A stretch of 64,000 nucleotides of DNA from Streptomyces sp. NBC_00376 (GTDB lineage Bacteria; Actinomycetota; Actinomycetes; Streptomycetales; Streptomycetaceae), in assembly GCF_036077095.1 (NCBI RefSeq), contig NZ_CP107960.1, positions 2,790,001 to 2,854,000 of the forward strand. Reading direction: 5' to 3'. The translations under genes and the position numbers were made by a program. Position 1 is the stretch's first letter, and every line of letters starts with the position of its first letter. The notes under the pieces are model-generated. The model had not been told where the DNA came from, did not search any database, and worked only from the letters and a program-made list of their open reading frames with translations. This document shows, in pieces, positions 7,661-15,643 of the stretch.

Positions 7661-9970
7661 TCAGGGGGCGTTGCCCGAGAGGACCGTGCCATCGGCGAAG
7701 CCCATGAACAGGACGTCGCCCTGGGCGATCAGCGAGACCGTCGCCGGATCGAGCGGATCGCCCGGGGGCGCGGGCCAGCCCGTGTACAGCTTGGAGCCCG
7801 TGCTCTCCACGTTCCCCGTGTCGGGCGGCGTCAGGTCGAGGGCCTCCGTGCCGTATCCCGCGACGAGGACGACCTGGTCCCCGGCCAGGGCCGGGGCGCC
7901 CTCGGTCTCCAGCCCCTCGGACGCCTCGGTCGTCGACCAGACCAGCTGGCCGTCGGAGAGCCGGAGCGCGTACACCTGCTTCTTGTCGCTGATCACGATC
8001 GTGCCGTCCCGTGACACGGTGGGCCGGTAGGCGACGTCCACGCCGGGGGCGTACGACCGGCGGCCTTCGGGGTCCGTCACATCGACGACGGTCAGTCCGT
8101 CCGGTCCCGAGCAGAGAAGGTTCTTGCCCTTCAGGACGGGGGTGCGGCAGGTGACGTCATCGGCGGCGACGTCGGCCAGCGGGGTACCGTCCGCACTCTT
8201 CAGGACGGTGATGCCCGCTCCGACCGCGACGAGCCGGCCGTCGGCGAGGGCGAGTTGCGCCGTGGTGGCCCGGTCGCTCCACGGCTTGTCCCAGACAGCG
8301 GTGTGGCTGCCGGTGAGCCGGTGGGCGAGGAGCCGGGACGCGCCCGTGCCGGTGGCCCGGGTCGCGTAGTACAGGACTCCGTCCGACTGGACGGAGTCGG
8401 TCACCCGGGTGCCCTCGGGCAGCGGCTCCCGCCACTTCCGCGCTCCGTCGTCCAGGCCGAGCGCCACCAGGGCGCCGTCCTGGAAGGCGTAGACGGTGGT
8501 GCCGATGACGGCGGCCACCGAGGCCGGTCCGCTGCCCGCCCCGCCCGGCTCGGTCCGCCAGCGCTGTTCACCGTTCGCGGCGTCCAGCACGGTGATGCGC
8601 TGCGGGCCGCCGCAGACCAGGGACGTGTCGGCCAGTACACACTCCACCGGCCCGTTATCGATCTTGGCCTTCCACGCCTTCCAGTCCGCCGGCTTCCTGG
8701 AGACGTCGGTGGCGGCCGCCCCGAAGTCCCCGGTGTGGCCCGCGTCCGCGCCCGGCACGACCGCAGGCCCCGCCTTCGTCCGCGCAGCGTCCGAGGCGGA
8801 AGCGGTAGGCCCCGCGCCGCCACCGCTTCCGCCCGCGTTGTCGTCGCTCCCGCCGTCCCCCTCGAAAAGTCCCGGCAGCAGCACCGCGCCCAGCACCACG
8901 CACACCACCGTGGCCGCCGCCGCCAACGCGATCCACAGCCCCTTGTTGCCCTTCCGGTCTCCCGGTACGGCCACCGGCACGACCGGCGTCGGGGCGAAGG
9001 CGGGGCCGCCGGGGTGCGGGGCGGCGGACGGGGCCGGCGGTGCGACGCGGGCCGGGGCGGCCGCCTCGGCGGCGGCGCGGGCCGCCGCCGCGTGCGCGGC
9101 CAGCTGCCCCCGTACCGCTTCCGTCCAGGGGAAGGCTCCTGGGGTGGTCCGGCCCGGCACCAGCATCTCGGCCAGCTGCTGCGGCGTCGGCCGGGCCCCG
9201 GCCTCGCCGCGCAGGCACTCCTCGATCACCGCGCGCAACTGCGCCGGTACGCCGGAGAGTTCGGCCTCGCCCTGGGCGATCCGGAAGATCACGGCAGCCA
9301 TGTCGGAGTCGTCGAACGGGCCCCGGCCGGTCGCCGCGAAGGCGAGCACCGCACCGAGGCAGAAGACGTCCGACGCGGGTACGAGCGCCCGTGAGCCGTT
9401 GACGTGTTCCGGCGAGATGTAGCCGGGGCTGCCGACGACCACACCGGTCCGGGTCAGCTGGGTGGCGTCGAAGGCCTGGGCGATCCCGAAGTCGATCACC
9501 TTCGGCCCGTCGGCGCCGAGCAGCACGTTGCCCGGCTTGAGGTCGCGGTGGAGCACGCGCACCGCGTGCATGTCGGCGAGCGCGCGGGCCAGACCGGCGC
9601 CCATCTCGCGCACCACCGGCTCGGGCATCGGCCCGCCCCGGATCACCGCCTCGGCGAGCGAGGGGCCGGGGACGTACTCGGTCGCCAGCCAGGGCAGCCG
9701 GCCGCCCGCGTCACCGCCGACGAGGGACGCGGTGTGCGGGCTGCGCACGGCACCCGCCGCGTCGATCTCACGCCGGAAGCGGATCCGGAAGCCGTCGTCG
9801 AGGTCGAGATCGGCGCGTACGGTCTTCAGCGCGACCAGCCCGGAGAGGGGGTCCGGCGCACCGGCGGGCCGGGCGAGATACACCTCGCCCATGCCGCCGG
9901 CGCCCAGCAGTCCGAGAAGCTGGTACGGGCCGATCAGCCGGGCCTTGCCGGGTGGAAGCGGCTCGATCAC
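7661..9970 (-). CDS. Ser/Thr protein kinase with PQQ-like extracellular beta-propeller
   Basis: This 769-residue protein has a PknB-type kinase domain with glycine loop GAGGMGEV (23-30), catalytic Lys K49, HRDLKPGN (141-148) and DFG (160-162). A Pro/Ala-rich juxtamembrane segment follows, then one TM helix at about 345-368. The extracytoplasmic C-terminal half carries PQQ/WD-like repeats such as GEQRWRT and GARKWREPLP. The kinase domain is therefore cytoplasmic and the propeller is outside as a sensor. It lies 28 bp downstream of a second kinase of the same design and converges on the PepSY gene with 20 bp between the stops. Confidence 0.93.
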   Translation of the reverse strand: MIEPLPPGKARLIGPYQLLGLLGAGGMGEVYLARPAGAPDPLSGLVALKTVRADLDLDDGFRIRFRREIDAAGAVRSPHTASLVGGDAGGRLPWLATEYVPGPSLAEAVIRGGPMPEPVVREMGAGLARALADMHAVRVLHRDLKPGNVLLGADGPKVIDFGIAQAFDATQLTRTGVVVGSPGYISPEHVNGSRALVPASDVFCLGAVLAFAATGRGPFDDSDMAAVIFRIAQGEAELSGVPAQLRAVIEECLRGEAGARPTPQQLAEMLVPGRTTPGAFPWTEAVRGQLAAHAAAARAAAEAAAPARVAPPAPSAAPHPGGPAFAPTPVVPVAVPGDRKGNKGLWIALAAAATVVCVVLGAVLLPGLFEGDGGSDDNAGGSGGGAGPTASASDAARTKAGPAVVPGADAGHTGDFGAAATDVSRKPADWKAWKAKIDNGPVECVLADTSLVCGGPQRITVLDAANGEQRWRTEPGGAGSGPASVAAVIGTTVYAFQDGALVALGLDDGARKWREPLPEGTRVTDSVQSDGVLYYATRATGTGASRLLAHRLTGSHTAVWDKPWSDRATTAQLALADGRLVAVGAGITVLKSADGTPLADVAADDVTCRTPVLKGKNLLCSGPDGLTVVDVTDPEGRRSYAPGVDVAYRPTVSRDGTIVISDKKQVYALRLSDGQLVWSTTEASEGLETEGAPALAGDQVVLVAGYGTEALDLTPPDTGNVESTGSKLYTGWPAPPGDPLDPATVSLIAQGDVLFMGFADGTVLSGNAP

Positions 9971-9998
9971 TGCGCGGTCCCCTCAAGCGGTTCGTGGT

Positions 9999-12494
9999 TC
10001 ATCCGGGCAGCGGTACGGAGACCGTGGTGCCGTCGTCGTACACGACGTGCACGACGCCACCGACCGGCAGCACCTGCGGGTCGTTCAGTTCCTGGTCCAG
10101 GTCGACGCCGTTGCCCATGTCGTACTCCGGTGTGGGGCTCGGGCCCGGGGCACCCTCCAGCCGGGTCCTGCCCAGCGCGCCCAGCGTGCCGTCGGGGCGG
10201 ATCGGGACGGTGTACAGCGTCGTGCTGTCCGCCCAGACGACCGTGTCGGCGACGATGAGGGCGTCGGACACCGGGTTGCTCATGCCCTCGCCCGCCTTCA
10301 CGGCGAGCGGGAACCTGCCGAGGGTCCTGCCCTTGTCCCGGCCGATGACGACGAGCTCGTCGGGCACGTCCGGCACGTACTCGTAGCCCCGGCGAAGGAC
10401 CACCGCCCGTTCGTCGAGCGCGGTGACGGTCGCCTGAGCGACGAGCCCCGAGTCCAGCGGGACCCTTCCCTGCTCGGCGAGCGTGGCCGCGTCGAGCCGC
10501 AGCACGCTGGTGTCGGTACCGAAGCCGGAGGGGTCCTCGTTGTCGGTGTAGACGGAGCAGTAGGCGGACGCGCCCCACAACCGCAGCTCCCCGCAGGACG
10601 AGCCCTCACCGCGCACCGCGCCGAGCAGCGTGCCGTCCTTCGCCCGGAACGCCTTCGGCCCTTCCATGCTGATCGCGTACACCGTCTCGCCGTCGGTGGC
10701 GACCGGCCAGAAATTGCGCCTCGCGCCCTTGGCGACCACCTCCGGGGCCAGCGGCTGGTGCCACTTCCGGGCGCCGCTGCGCAGGTCGTACGCGGCGAGC
10801 TCCGCCCCCTCGGACGACCAGGTGGTGGCGGCGAGGACCAGGCCGCCGACGACCATCGGGGCACTCTCCAGGTCGTGCGCCCCGCCGCCCCGGACCGCCC
10901 AGCGGACCTTGCCGGTACGGGCGTCCAGCGCCTGGAGCCGGTCACCCGCGGCAAGAAGCACGGTGTCGTCGTACACCGTGGGGCGGGTGGCGCCGGCCGG
11001 CATGAAGAACTGGCCGGTCGGCCCCCAGCCCGCCGACCGCGAGGTCTCACCCGTGTCCAGCGACCACATCCGGTGCCCGTCCGCCGCCGACAAGGCCTCG
11101 TACGTGCCGTCCGCCTTCCGGCAGACCACCACGTCCCGGCCCGCCGCGCAGCCGATCGGTGACCCGGCGAACTTCCCCTTCCAGGGCTTCTTCCACCCCG
11201 CCGGACGGACATCGCGGCCGTACGGGACCGTGCCCGAGGCGTCCGGGCCGCCGTTCTCGTCCACGCCCGCCACGATCTTGACGCCCTCGGCCGGACCGCC
11301 GCCCCGGGCCGTCCCGCCGGGCGTGCCGCCCTTGTCGCGCCAGGCCAGGATCCCGCCCGTCGCCGCACCCAGCACGATCAGCGCGGCGAGCGCGACGGCC
11401 AGGGCGCGACGGGAGCCGCGCGGGGGCGGGGCCTGGGTGGTGCCCACAGGGGTGGGCGGGGCGAGGCCGGGGCCCTGGGTGGGGGCGCTGTGCGGGTCGG
11501 GGGCGACGGGCGGGGTCGGGCCGGGGCCCTGGGTGGGCAGTTGATGGAGGTCCGGGCCGCTCACGGCGGCCGCCTCGGTGGGCGTGTACCCCGGCAGCAG
11601 CGGGCCGCCCAGCGCCACGACCCGGGCCAGTTCGCGCCCGTGCTCGGCGATGTGCTGCGCCACCGGGTCCGGCCACCGGGCCGCCGCGCCGGGGTCGAGC
11701 AGCTCCGCGAGTTCGGCGGCGGCCGGGCGGGCGGCCGGGTCCGCCACCAGGCAGCGCTCCAGTACGGCCCGCAACGCGTCCGGCACGTCGTCGAGATCGG
11801 CCTCGACGTACTTGACCCGGTAGAGCACGGCGGCGACCGGGCCGTCGCCGAAGGGGTCGCGTCCGGTGGCGGCGTAACAGAGCACGGAGGCCAGGCAGAA
11901 GACGTCCGAGGCGGGCACGACGCGTCCGCTGCCCGCCACGTGCTCCGGGGACATGAAGGCCGGGCTGCCGACCATGCGGCTGGTGGTGGTGAGCGGGGTC
12001 GCGCCAAAGTCGCGGGCGATCCCGAAGTCGATCAGGCTCGGGCCGTCCGCCGCGAGCATCACGTTGCCGGGCTTCACATCTCGGTGGACGATCCCGGCCG
12101 CGTGGACGGCCGCCAGGGCGCGGGCGAGTCCGGCGCCGAGCATCCGTACCTCGGCCTCGTCCATCGCGCCCGCCCGGCGTACCGCGGCGGACAGGGTCGG
12201 CCCCGCCACGTATCCGGTGGCGAGCCAGGGCACTTCGGCGTCGGCGTCCCCGTCGAGCAGCAGGGCGAGATGGGGTCCGGCGACGGACCGGGCGACGGTG
12301 ATCTCGCGGCGGAAGCGGCTGCGGAAGCCGGGGTCCTTGGCCACGTCGCGGCGGACGGTCTTGACGGCAACCGGGTCACCGCCGTCGTCGCGGACGCCGA
12401 GGAAGACCTCTCCCATGCCGCCCGCGCCGAGCCTGGCCCGTATCCCGTACGGACCGATCCGTCTCGGCGAGTCCTCCCGCAGCGGACCCAACAT
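9999..12494 (-). CDS. Ser/Thr protein kinase with PQQ-like extracellular beta-propeller, second copy
   Basis: This 831-residue paralogue of the adjacent kinase has glycine loop GAGGMGEV, catalytic Lys in VAVKTV (K45), HRDVKPGN, DFG, a Pro/Gly/Thr-rich linker, and a TM helix at about 360-383. The C-terminal outer domain has repeated blades such as GHRMWSLDTG and GKVRWAVRGG. The ATG at 12494 is preceded by GGGGAG. All catalytic residues are present in both copies, so both should be active. The outer domains are clearly diverged, which suggests different ligands. Confidence 0.93.
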   Translation of the reverse strand: MLGPLREDSPRRIGPYGIRARLGAGGMGEVFLGVRDDGGDPVAVKTVRRDVAKDPGFRSRFRREITVARSVAGPHLALLLDGDADAEVPWLATGYVAGPTLSAAVRRAGAMDEAEVRMLGAGLARALAAVHAAGIVHRDVKPGNVMLAADGPSLIDFGIARDFGATPLTTTSRMVGSPAFMSPEHVAGSGRVVPASDVFCLASVLCYAATGRDPFGDGPVAAVLYRVKYVEADLDDVPDALRAVLERCLVADPAARPAAAELAELLDPGAAARWPDPVAQHIAEHGRELARVVALGGPLLPGYTPTEAAAVSGPDLHQLPTQGPGPTPPVAPDPHSAPTQGPGLAPPTPVGTTQAPPPRGSRRALAVALAALIVLGAATGGILAWRDKGGTPGGTARGGGPAEGVKIVAGVDENGGPDASGTVPYGRDVRPAGWKKPWKGKFAGSPIGCAAGRDVVVCRKADGTYEALSAADGHRMWSLDTGETSRSAGWGPTGQFFMPAGATRPTVYDDTVLLAAGDRLQALDARTGKVRWAVRGGGAHDLESAPMVVGGLVLAATTWSSEGAELAAYDLRSGARKWHQPLAPEVVAKGARRNFWPVATDGETVYAISMEGPKAFRAKDGTLLGAVRGEGSSCGELRLWGASAYCSVYTDNEDPSGFGTDTSVLRLDAATLAEQGRVPLDSGLVAQATVTALDERAVVLRRGYEYVPDVPDELVVIGRDKGRTLGRFPLAVKAGEGMSNPVSDALIVADTVVWADSTTLYTVPIRPDGTLGALGRTRLEGAPGPSPTPEYDMGNGVDLDQELNDPQVLPVGGVVHVVYDDGTTVSVPLPG

Positions 12495-12685
12495 GCGCCA
12501 CTCCCCCCGTCGCCACGCATGGACCCACGGGCGTCCCGCGCCCGTATCCGGCGGTAATCCTGCCACGGACACGTCATCCGCCGCAGCGCCGGGCGGGATG
12601 TCCGGGAGACACGGACGGGCGGGTCCGGAAGCGGCCCGCACGCCGCCCCGGACCCACCCGTCCGGCCGTACTCCGTCGCTCCGGA

Positions 12686-13645
12686 TCACACCTCGCCGGT
12701 GAGCCCCGCCACCAGTTCGTCGGCCGCCGCGTACGGATCGAGGCTGCCCGCCACGATGCGTTCGGCGAGCGCGCCGAGGTGACGGTCGCCGTGCAGGTCG
12801 CCGATGCGCTCGCGCAGCCGGGTCACGGCGATGGTCTCGACCTCGCGGGACGCCCGTGCCGTACGCCGCTCGGCGAGCACTCCGTGCTCCTCCATCCACG
12901 CCCGGTGCTTCTCCAGCGCCTCGACGACCTCGTCGATGCCCTCGCCCCGGGCGGCGACCGTCTTCACGATCGGCGGCCGCCAGTCGCCCGGGCCCCGCGA
13001 TTCGCCGAGGCCCAGCATGTGGTTGAGCTCGCGCGCGGTGGCGTCCGCGCCGTCCCGGTCGGCCTTGTTGACGACGTACACGTCGCCGATCTCCAGGATT
13101 CCGGCCTTCGCCGCCTGGATGCCGTCGCCCATGCCGGGTGCCAGCAGGACGACGGAGGTGTCGGCCTGGGAGGCGATCTCCACCTCCGACTGGCCGACGC
13201 CGACCGTCTCCACGAGGATCACCTCGCAGCCCGCCGCGTCCAGCACCCGGATCGCCTGCGGTGCCGACCAGGCGAGGCCGCCCAGATGGCCGCGGGTGGC
13301 CATGGAGCGGATGTAGACGCCCGGGTCGGAGGCGTGCTCCGACATCCGGACCCGGTCGCCGAGGAGCGCCCCGCCGGAGAACGGCGAGGACGGGTCGACG
13401 GCGAGCACGCCGACCCGCTTGCCGGCCTTCCGGTACGCCGAGACCAGCGCAGACGTCGATGTCGACTTGCCGACACCGGGCGAGCCGGTGAGGCCGACGA
13501 CGTACGCGTTGCCGGTCAGCGGCGCCAGGGCCGCCATCACCTCGCGCAGCTGCGGCGACGCCCCCTCCACCAGGGAGATGAGCCGGGCCACGGCCCGCGG
13601 CCGGCCCGCACGTGCCTGCTCGACCAGGGTGGGGACGTCCACCAT
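12686..13645 (-). CDS. meaB: MeaB-type GTPase, methylmalonyl-CoA mutase chaperone
   Basis: This 319-residue SIMIBI-class GTPase has P-loop GLTGSPGVGKST, the metal-binding region VDPSSPFSGGALLGDR, ETVGVGQSE, and the specificity motif NKAD. It protects and reactivates adenosylcobalamin-dependent methylmalonyl-CoA mutase by gating cofactor loading. I chose the ATG at 13645 (MVDVPTLVEQ) because upstream sequence is not conserved in type. The mutase itself is not in this window. The neighbouring thiolase and methylmalonyl-CoA epimerase, and the cobalamin adenosyltransferase at 32924, belong to the same route. Confidence 0.95.
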   Translation of the reverse strand: MVDVPTLVEQARAGRPRAVARLISLVEGASPQLREVMAALAPLTGNAYVVGLTGSPGVGKSTSTSALVSAYRKAGKRVGVLAVDPSSPFSGGALLGDRVRMSEHASDPGVYIRSMATRGHLGGLAWSAPQAIRVLDAAGCEVILVETVGVGQSEVEIASQADTSVVLLAPGMGDGIQAAKAGILEIGDVYVVNKADRDGADATARELNHMLGLGESRGPGDWRPPIVKTVAARGEGIDEVVEALEKHRAWMEEHGVLAERRTARASREVETIAVTRLRERIGDLHGDRHLGALAERIVAGSLDPYAAADELVAGLTGEV

Positions 13646-13713
13646 CACCGCTCCGTTCGCTCGCTCACTCGCTTGCTCTACGTGTACCGCGTACTGCTGC
13701 CGCGTACTGCCTG

Positions 13714-14916
13714 TTACTTGCCCGGAACACGGATGATCAGTGCGTCGCCCTGACCGCCGCCGCCGCACAGCGCCGCCGCACCGGTGCCGCCGCCGCGCCG
13801 CTTCAGCTCCAGCGCCAGGTGCAGCACCACACGGGCGCCGGACATGCCGATGGGGTGGCCGAGCGCGATGGCACCGCCGTTGACGTTGACCTTGTCCGGG
13901 GTGACGCCGAGGTCCTTCATCGACTGGACGGCGACGGCGGCGAACGCCTCGTTGATCTCGATCAGGTCGAGGTCGCCGGCTTCCAGGCCCTCCTTCTTGA
14001 GGGCGTGCTTGATGGCGTTGGACGGCTGCGACTGGAGCGAGTTGTCCGGGCCCGCCACATTGCCGTGGGCGCCGATCTCGGCGATCCAGTCCAGGCCCAG
14101 CTCCTCGGCCTTGGCCTTGCTCATGACGACGACCGCGGCGGCGCCGTCGGAGATCTGCGAGGAGGTGCCCGCGGTGATCGTGCCGTCCTTGGAGAACGCG
14201 GGGCGCAGCTTGCCGAGCGACTCCACGGTGGTCTCCGGGCGGATGCCCTCGTCCTTGGCGAAGAGGACCGGGTCGCCCTTGCGCTGCGGGATCTCGACCG
14301 GGGTGATCTCGGCCTCGAAGAGGCCGTTCTTCTGGGCCGCGGCGGCGCGCTGGTGCGAGAGGGCGCCGATCTCGTCCTGGTCGGCGCGGCTCAGGCCGAG
14401 GCGGTTGTTGTGCTTCTCGGTGGACTCACCCATCGGGATGTTCTCGTAGGCGTCGGTCAGACCGTCGTACGCCATGGAGTCGAGCATCTCGATCGCACCG
14501 TACTTGTGGCCCTCGCGGGACTTGGGGAGCAGGTGCGGGGCGTTGGTCATGGACTCCTGGCCGCCGGCCACGACGACGTCGAACTCACCCGCGCGGATCA
14601 GCTGGTCGGCCAGTGCGATCGCGTCGAGCCCGGACAGGCACACCTTGTTCACGGTGAGCGCGGGAACGTTCATCGGGATGCCCGCCTTGACGGCGGCCTG
14701 GCGGGCCGGCATCTGGCCCGCACCGGCCTGGAGCACCTGGCCCATGATCACGTACTCGACCTGGTCGCCGCCGATGCCGGCCCGGTCCAGCGCGGCCTTG
14801 ATGGCGAAACCGCCGAGGTCGGCGCCGGAGAAGCTCTTCAGCGAGCCGAGGAGGCGGCCCATGGGCGTACGCGCGCCCGCGACGATCACTGAGGTGGTAC
14901 CGGTCGTTCCAGACAT
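13714..14916 (-). CDS. Acetyl-CoA C-acetyltransferase (thiolase)
   Basis: This 400-residue type II thiolase has nucleophile C93 in [10 protein letters not shown], His in [16 protein letters not shown], and the second Cys in [12 protein letters not shown]. It condenses two acetyl-CoA to acetoacetyl-CoA, or runs in reverse. In Streptomyces this feeds the ethylmalonyl-CoA route and polyketide precursor supply. It lies upstream of meaB in the same direction with a 68-bp gap. The divergent epimerase gene and the 3-hydroxybutyryl-CoA dehydrogenase at 31118 fit the same pathway. AAGGGG precedes the ATG. Confidence 0.95.
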   Translation of the reverse strand: MSGTTGTTSVIVAGARTPMGRLLGSLKSFSGADLGGFAIKAALDRAGIGGDQVEYVIMGQVLQAGAGQMPARQAAVKAGIPMNVPALTVNKVCLSGLDAIALADQLIRAGEFDVVVAGGQESMTNAPHLLPKSREGHKYGAIEMLDSMAYDGLTDAYENIPMGESTEKHNNRLGLSRADQDEIGALSHQRAAAAQKNGLFEAEITPVEIPQRKGDPVLFAKDEGIRPETTVESLGKLRPAFSKDGTITAGTSSQISDGAAAVVVMSKAKAEELGLDWIAEIGAHGNVAGPDNSLQSQPSNAIKHALKKEGLEAGDLDLIEINEAFAAVAVQSMKDLGVTPDKVNVNGGAIALGHPIGMSGARVVLHLALELKRRGGGTGAAALCGGGGQGDALIIRVPGK

Positions 14917-14962
14917 GAGGGGCGCCCCTTGGGATGAGGAGTGAACGAGGGTTTACTTGAAT

Positions 14963-14976
14963 GTACTGAGCGGTAC
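14963..14976. promoter_or_regulatory. Candidate operator between thiolase and epimerase genes
   Basis: GTAC-TGAGCG-GTAC lies in the 134-bp divergent intergenic region, in a slightly less GC-rich patch. The spaced GTAC arms resemble a TetR-type half-site pair. No specific regulator can be named. Confidence 0.3.
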
Positions 14977-15050
14977 CTCGCCCGTCATCCGGCAGCGGGT
15001 GTGACGGCGCGCACGTTGCGTAACCATCCGTGTGGCGCTGCACTGGTTCC

Positions 15051-15479
15051 ATGCTGACGCGAATCGATCACATCGGGATCGCCTGTTTCGACCTCGACAG
15101 GACCGTCGAGTTCTACCGCTCGACCTACGGGTTCGAGGTGTTCCATTCCGAGATCAACGAGGAGCAGGGCGTACGGGAGGCCATGCTCAAGATCAACGAT
15201 ACGTCCGACGGCGGTGCTTCCTACCTCCAGCTCCTGGAGCCGACCCGGGAGGACTCGGCCGTGGGCAAGTGGCTGGCGAAGAACGGGGAGGGCGTCCACC
15301 ACATCGCCTTCGGCACCGCGGACGTCGACGCGGATTCCGCGGACATCCGGGAGAAGGGTGTCAGGGTGCTGTACGAGGAGCCCAGGACGGGTTCGATGGG
15401 GTCCCGGATCACCTTCCTGCACCCCAAGGACTGCCACGGAGTCCTCACCGAACTGGTCACGTCCGCAGCGGAGCACTGA
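15051..15479 (+). CDS. mce: Methylmalonyl-CoA epimerase
   Basis: This 142-residue vicinal-oxygen-chelate protein has metal ligands visible in IDHIGIA, GVHHIAFGT and the C-terminal LTEL block. It interconverts (2R)- and (2S)-methylmalonyl-CoA between propionyl-CoA carboxylase and the B12-dependent mutase. The ATG at 15051 (MLTRIDHIGIA) fits the family start; the upstream in-frame extension is not conserved in type. It is divergent from the thiolase and meaB genes. Its stop codon overlaps the likely -35 box of scy. Confidence 0.95.
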   Translation: MLTRIDHIGIACFDLDRTVEFYRSTYGFEVFHSEINEEQGVREAMLKINDTSDGGASYLQLLEPTREDSAVGKWLAKNGEGVHHIAFGTADVDADSADIREKGVRVLYEEPRTGSMGSRITFLHPKDCHGVLTELVTSAAEH

Positions 15480-15505
15480 CCTCCGGATACCTGGCCCGGT
15501 AGAGT
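15476..15505 (+). promoter_or_regulatory. Candidate scy promoter
   Basis: CTGACC (15476-15481) and TAGAGT (15500-15505) are separated by 18 bp. The -35 box overlaps the epimerase stop codon. A start near 15512 would give a leader of about 130 nt that includes the palindrome at 15581-15600. Confidence 0.45.
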
Positions 15506-15580
15506 GGGCTGTTCCGGGCCGGGGCCGGGTCGGGGCCGCGCCGCGTCCCCAGCCGTTGATCTGTCACCATTCCCCGGGGG

Positions 15581-15600
15581 ACCGTTCACCGGTGAACGGT
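15581..15600. promoter_or_regulatory. 20-bp perfect palindrome in the scy leader
   Basis: ACCGTTCACC at 15581-15590 is followed immediately by its exact inverse complement, with no spacer. It ends 43 bp before the scy GTG and lies downstream of the likely promoter. It could be an operator or an RNA stem. Confidence 0.5.
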
Positions 15601-15643
15601 ACTCGTTGGAGAGTTGCGACCAGGGGACGGATGGGACCGCGCA

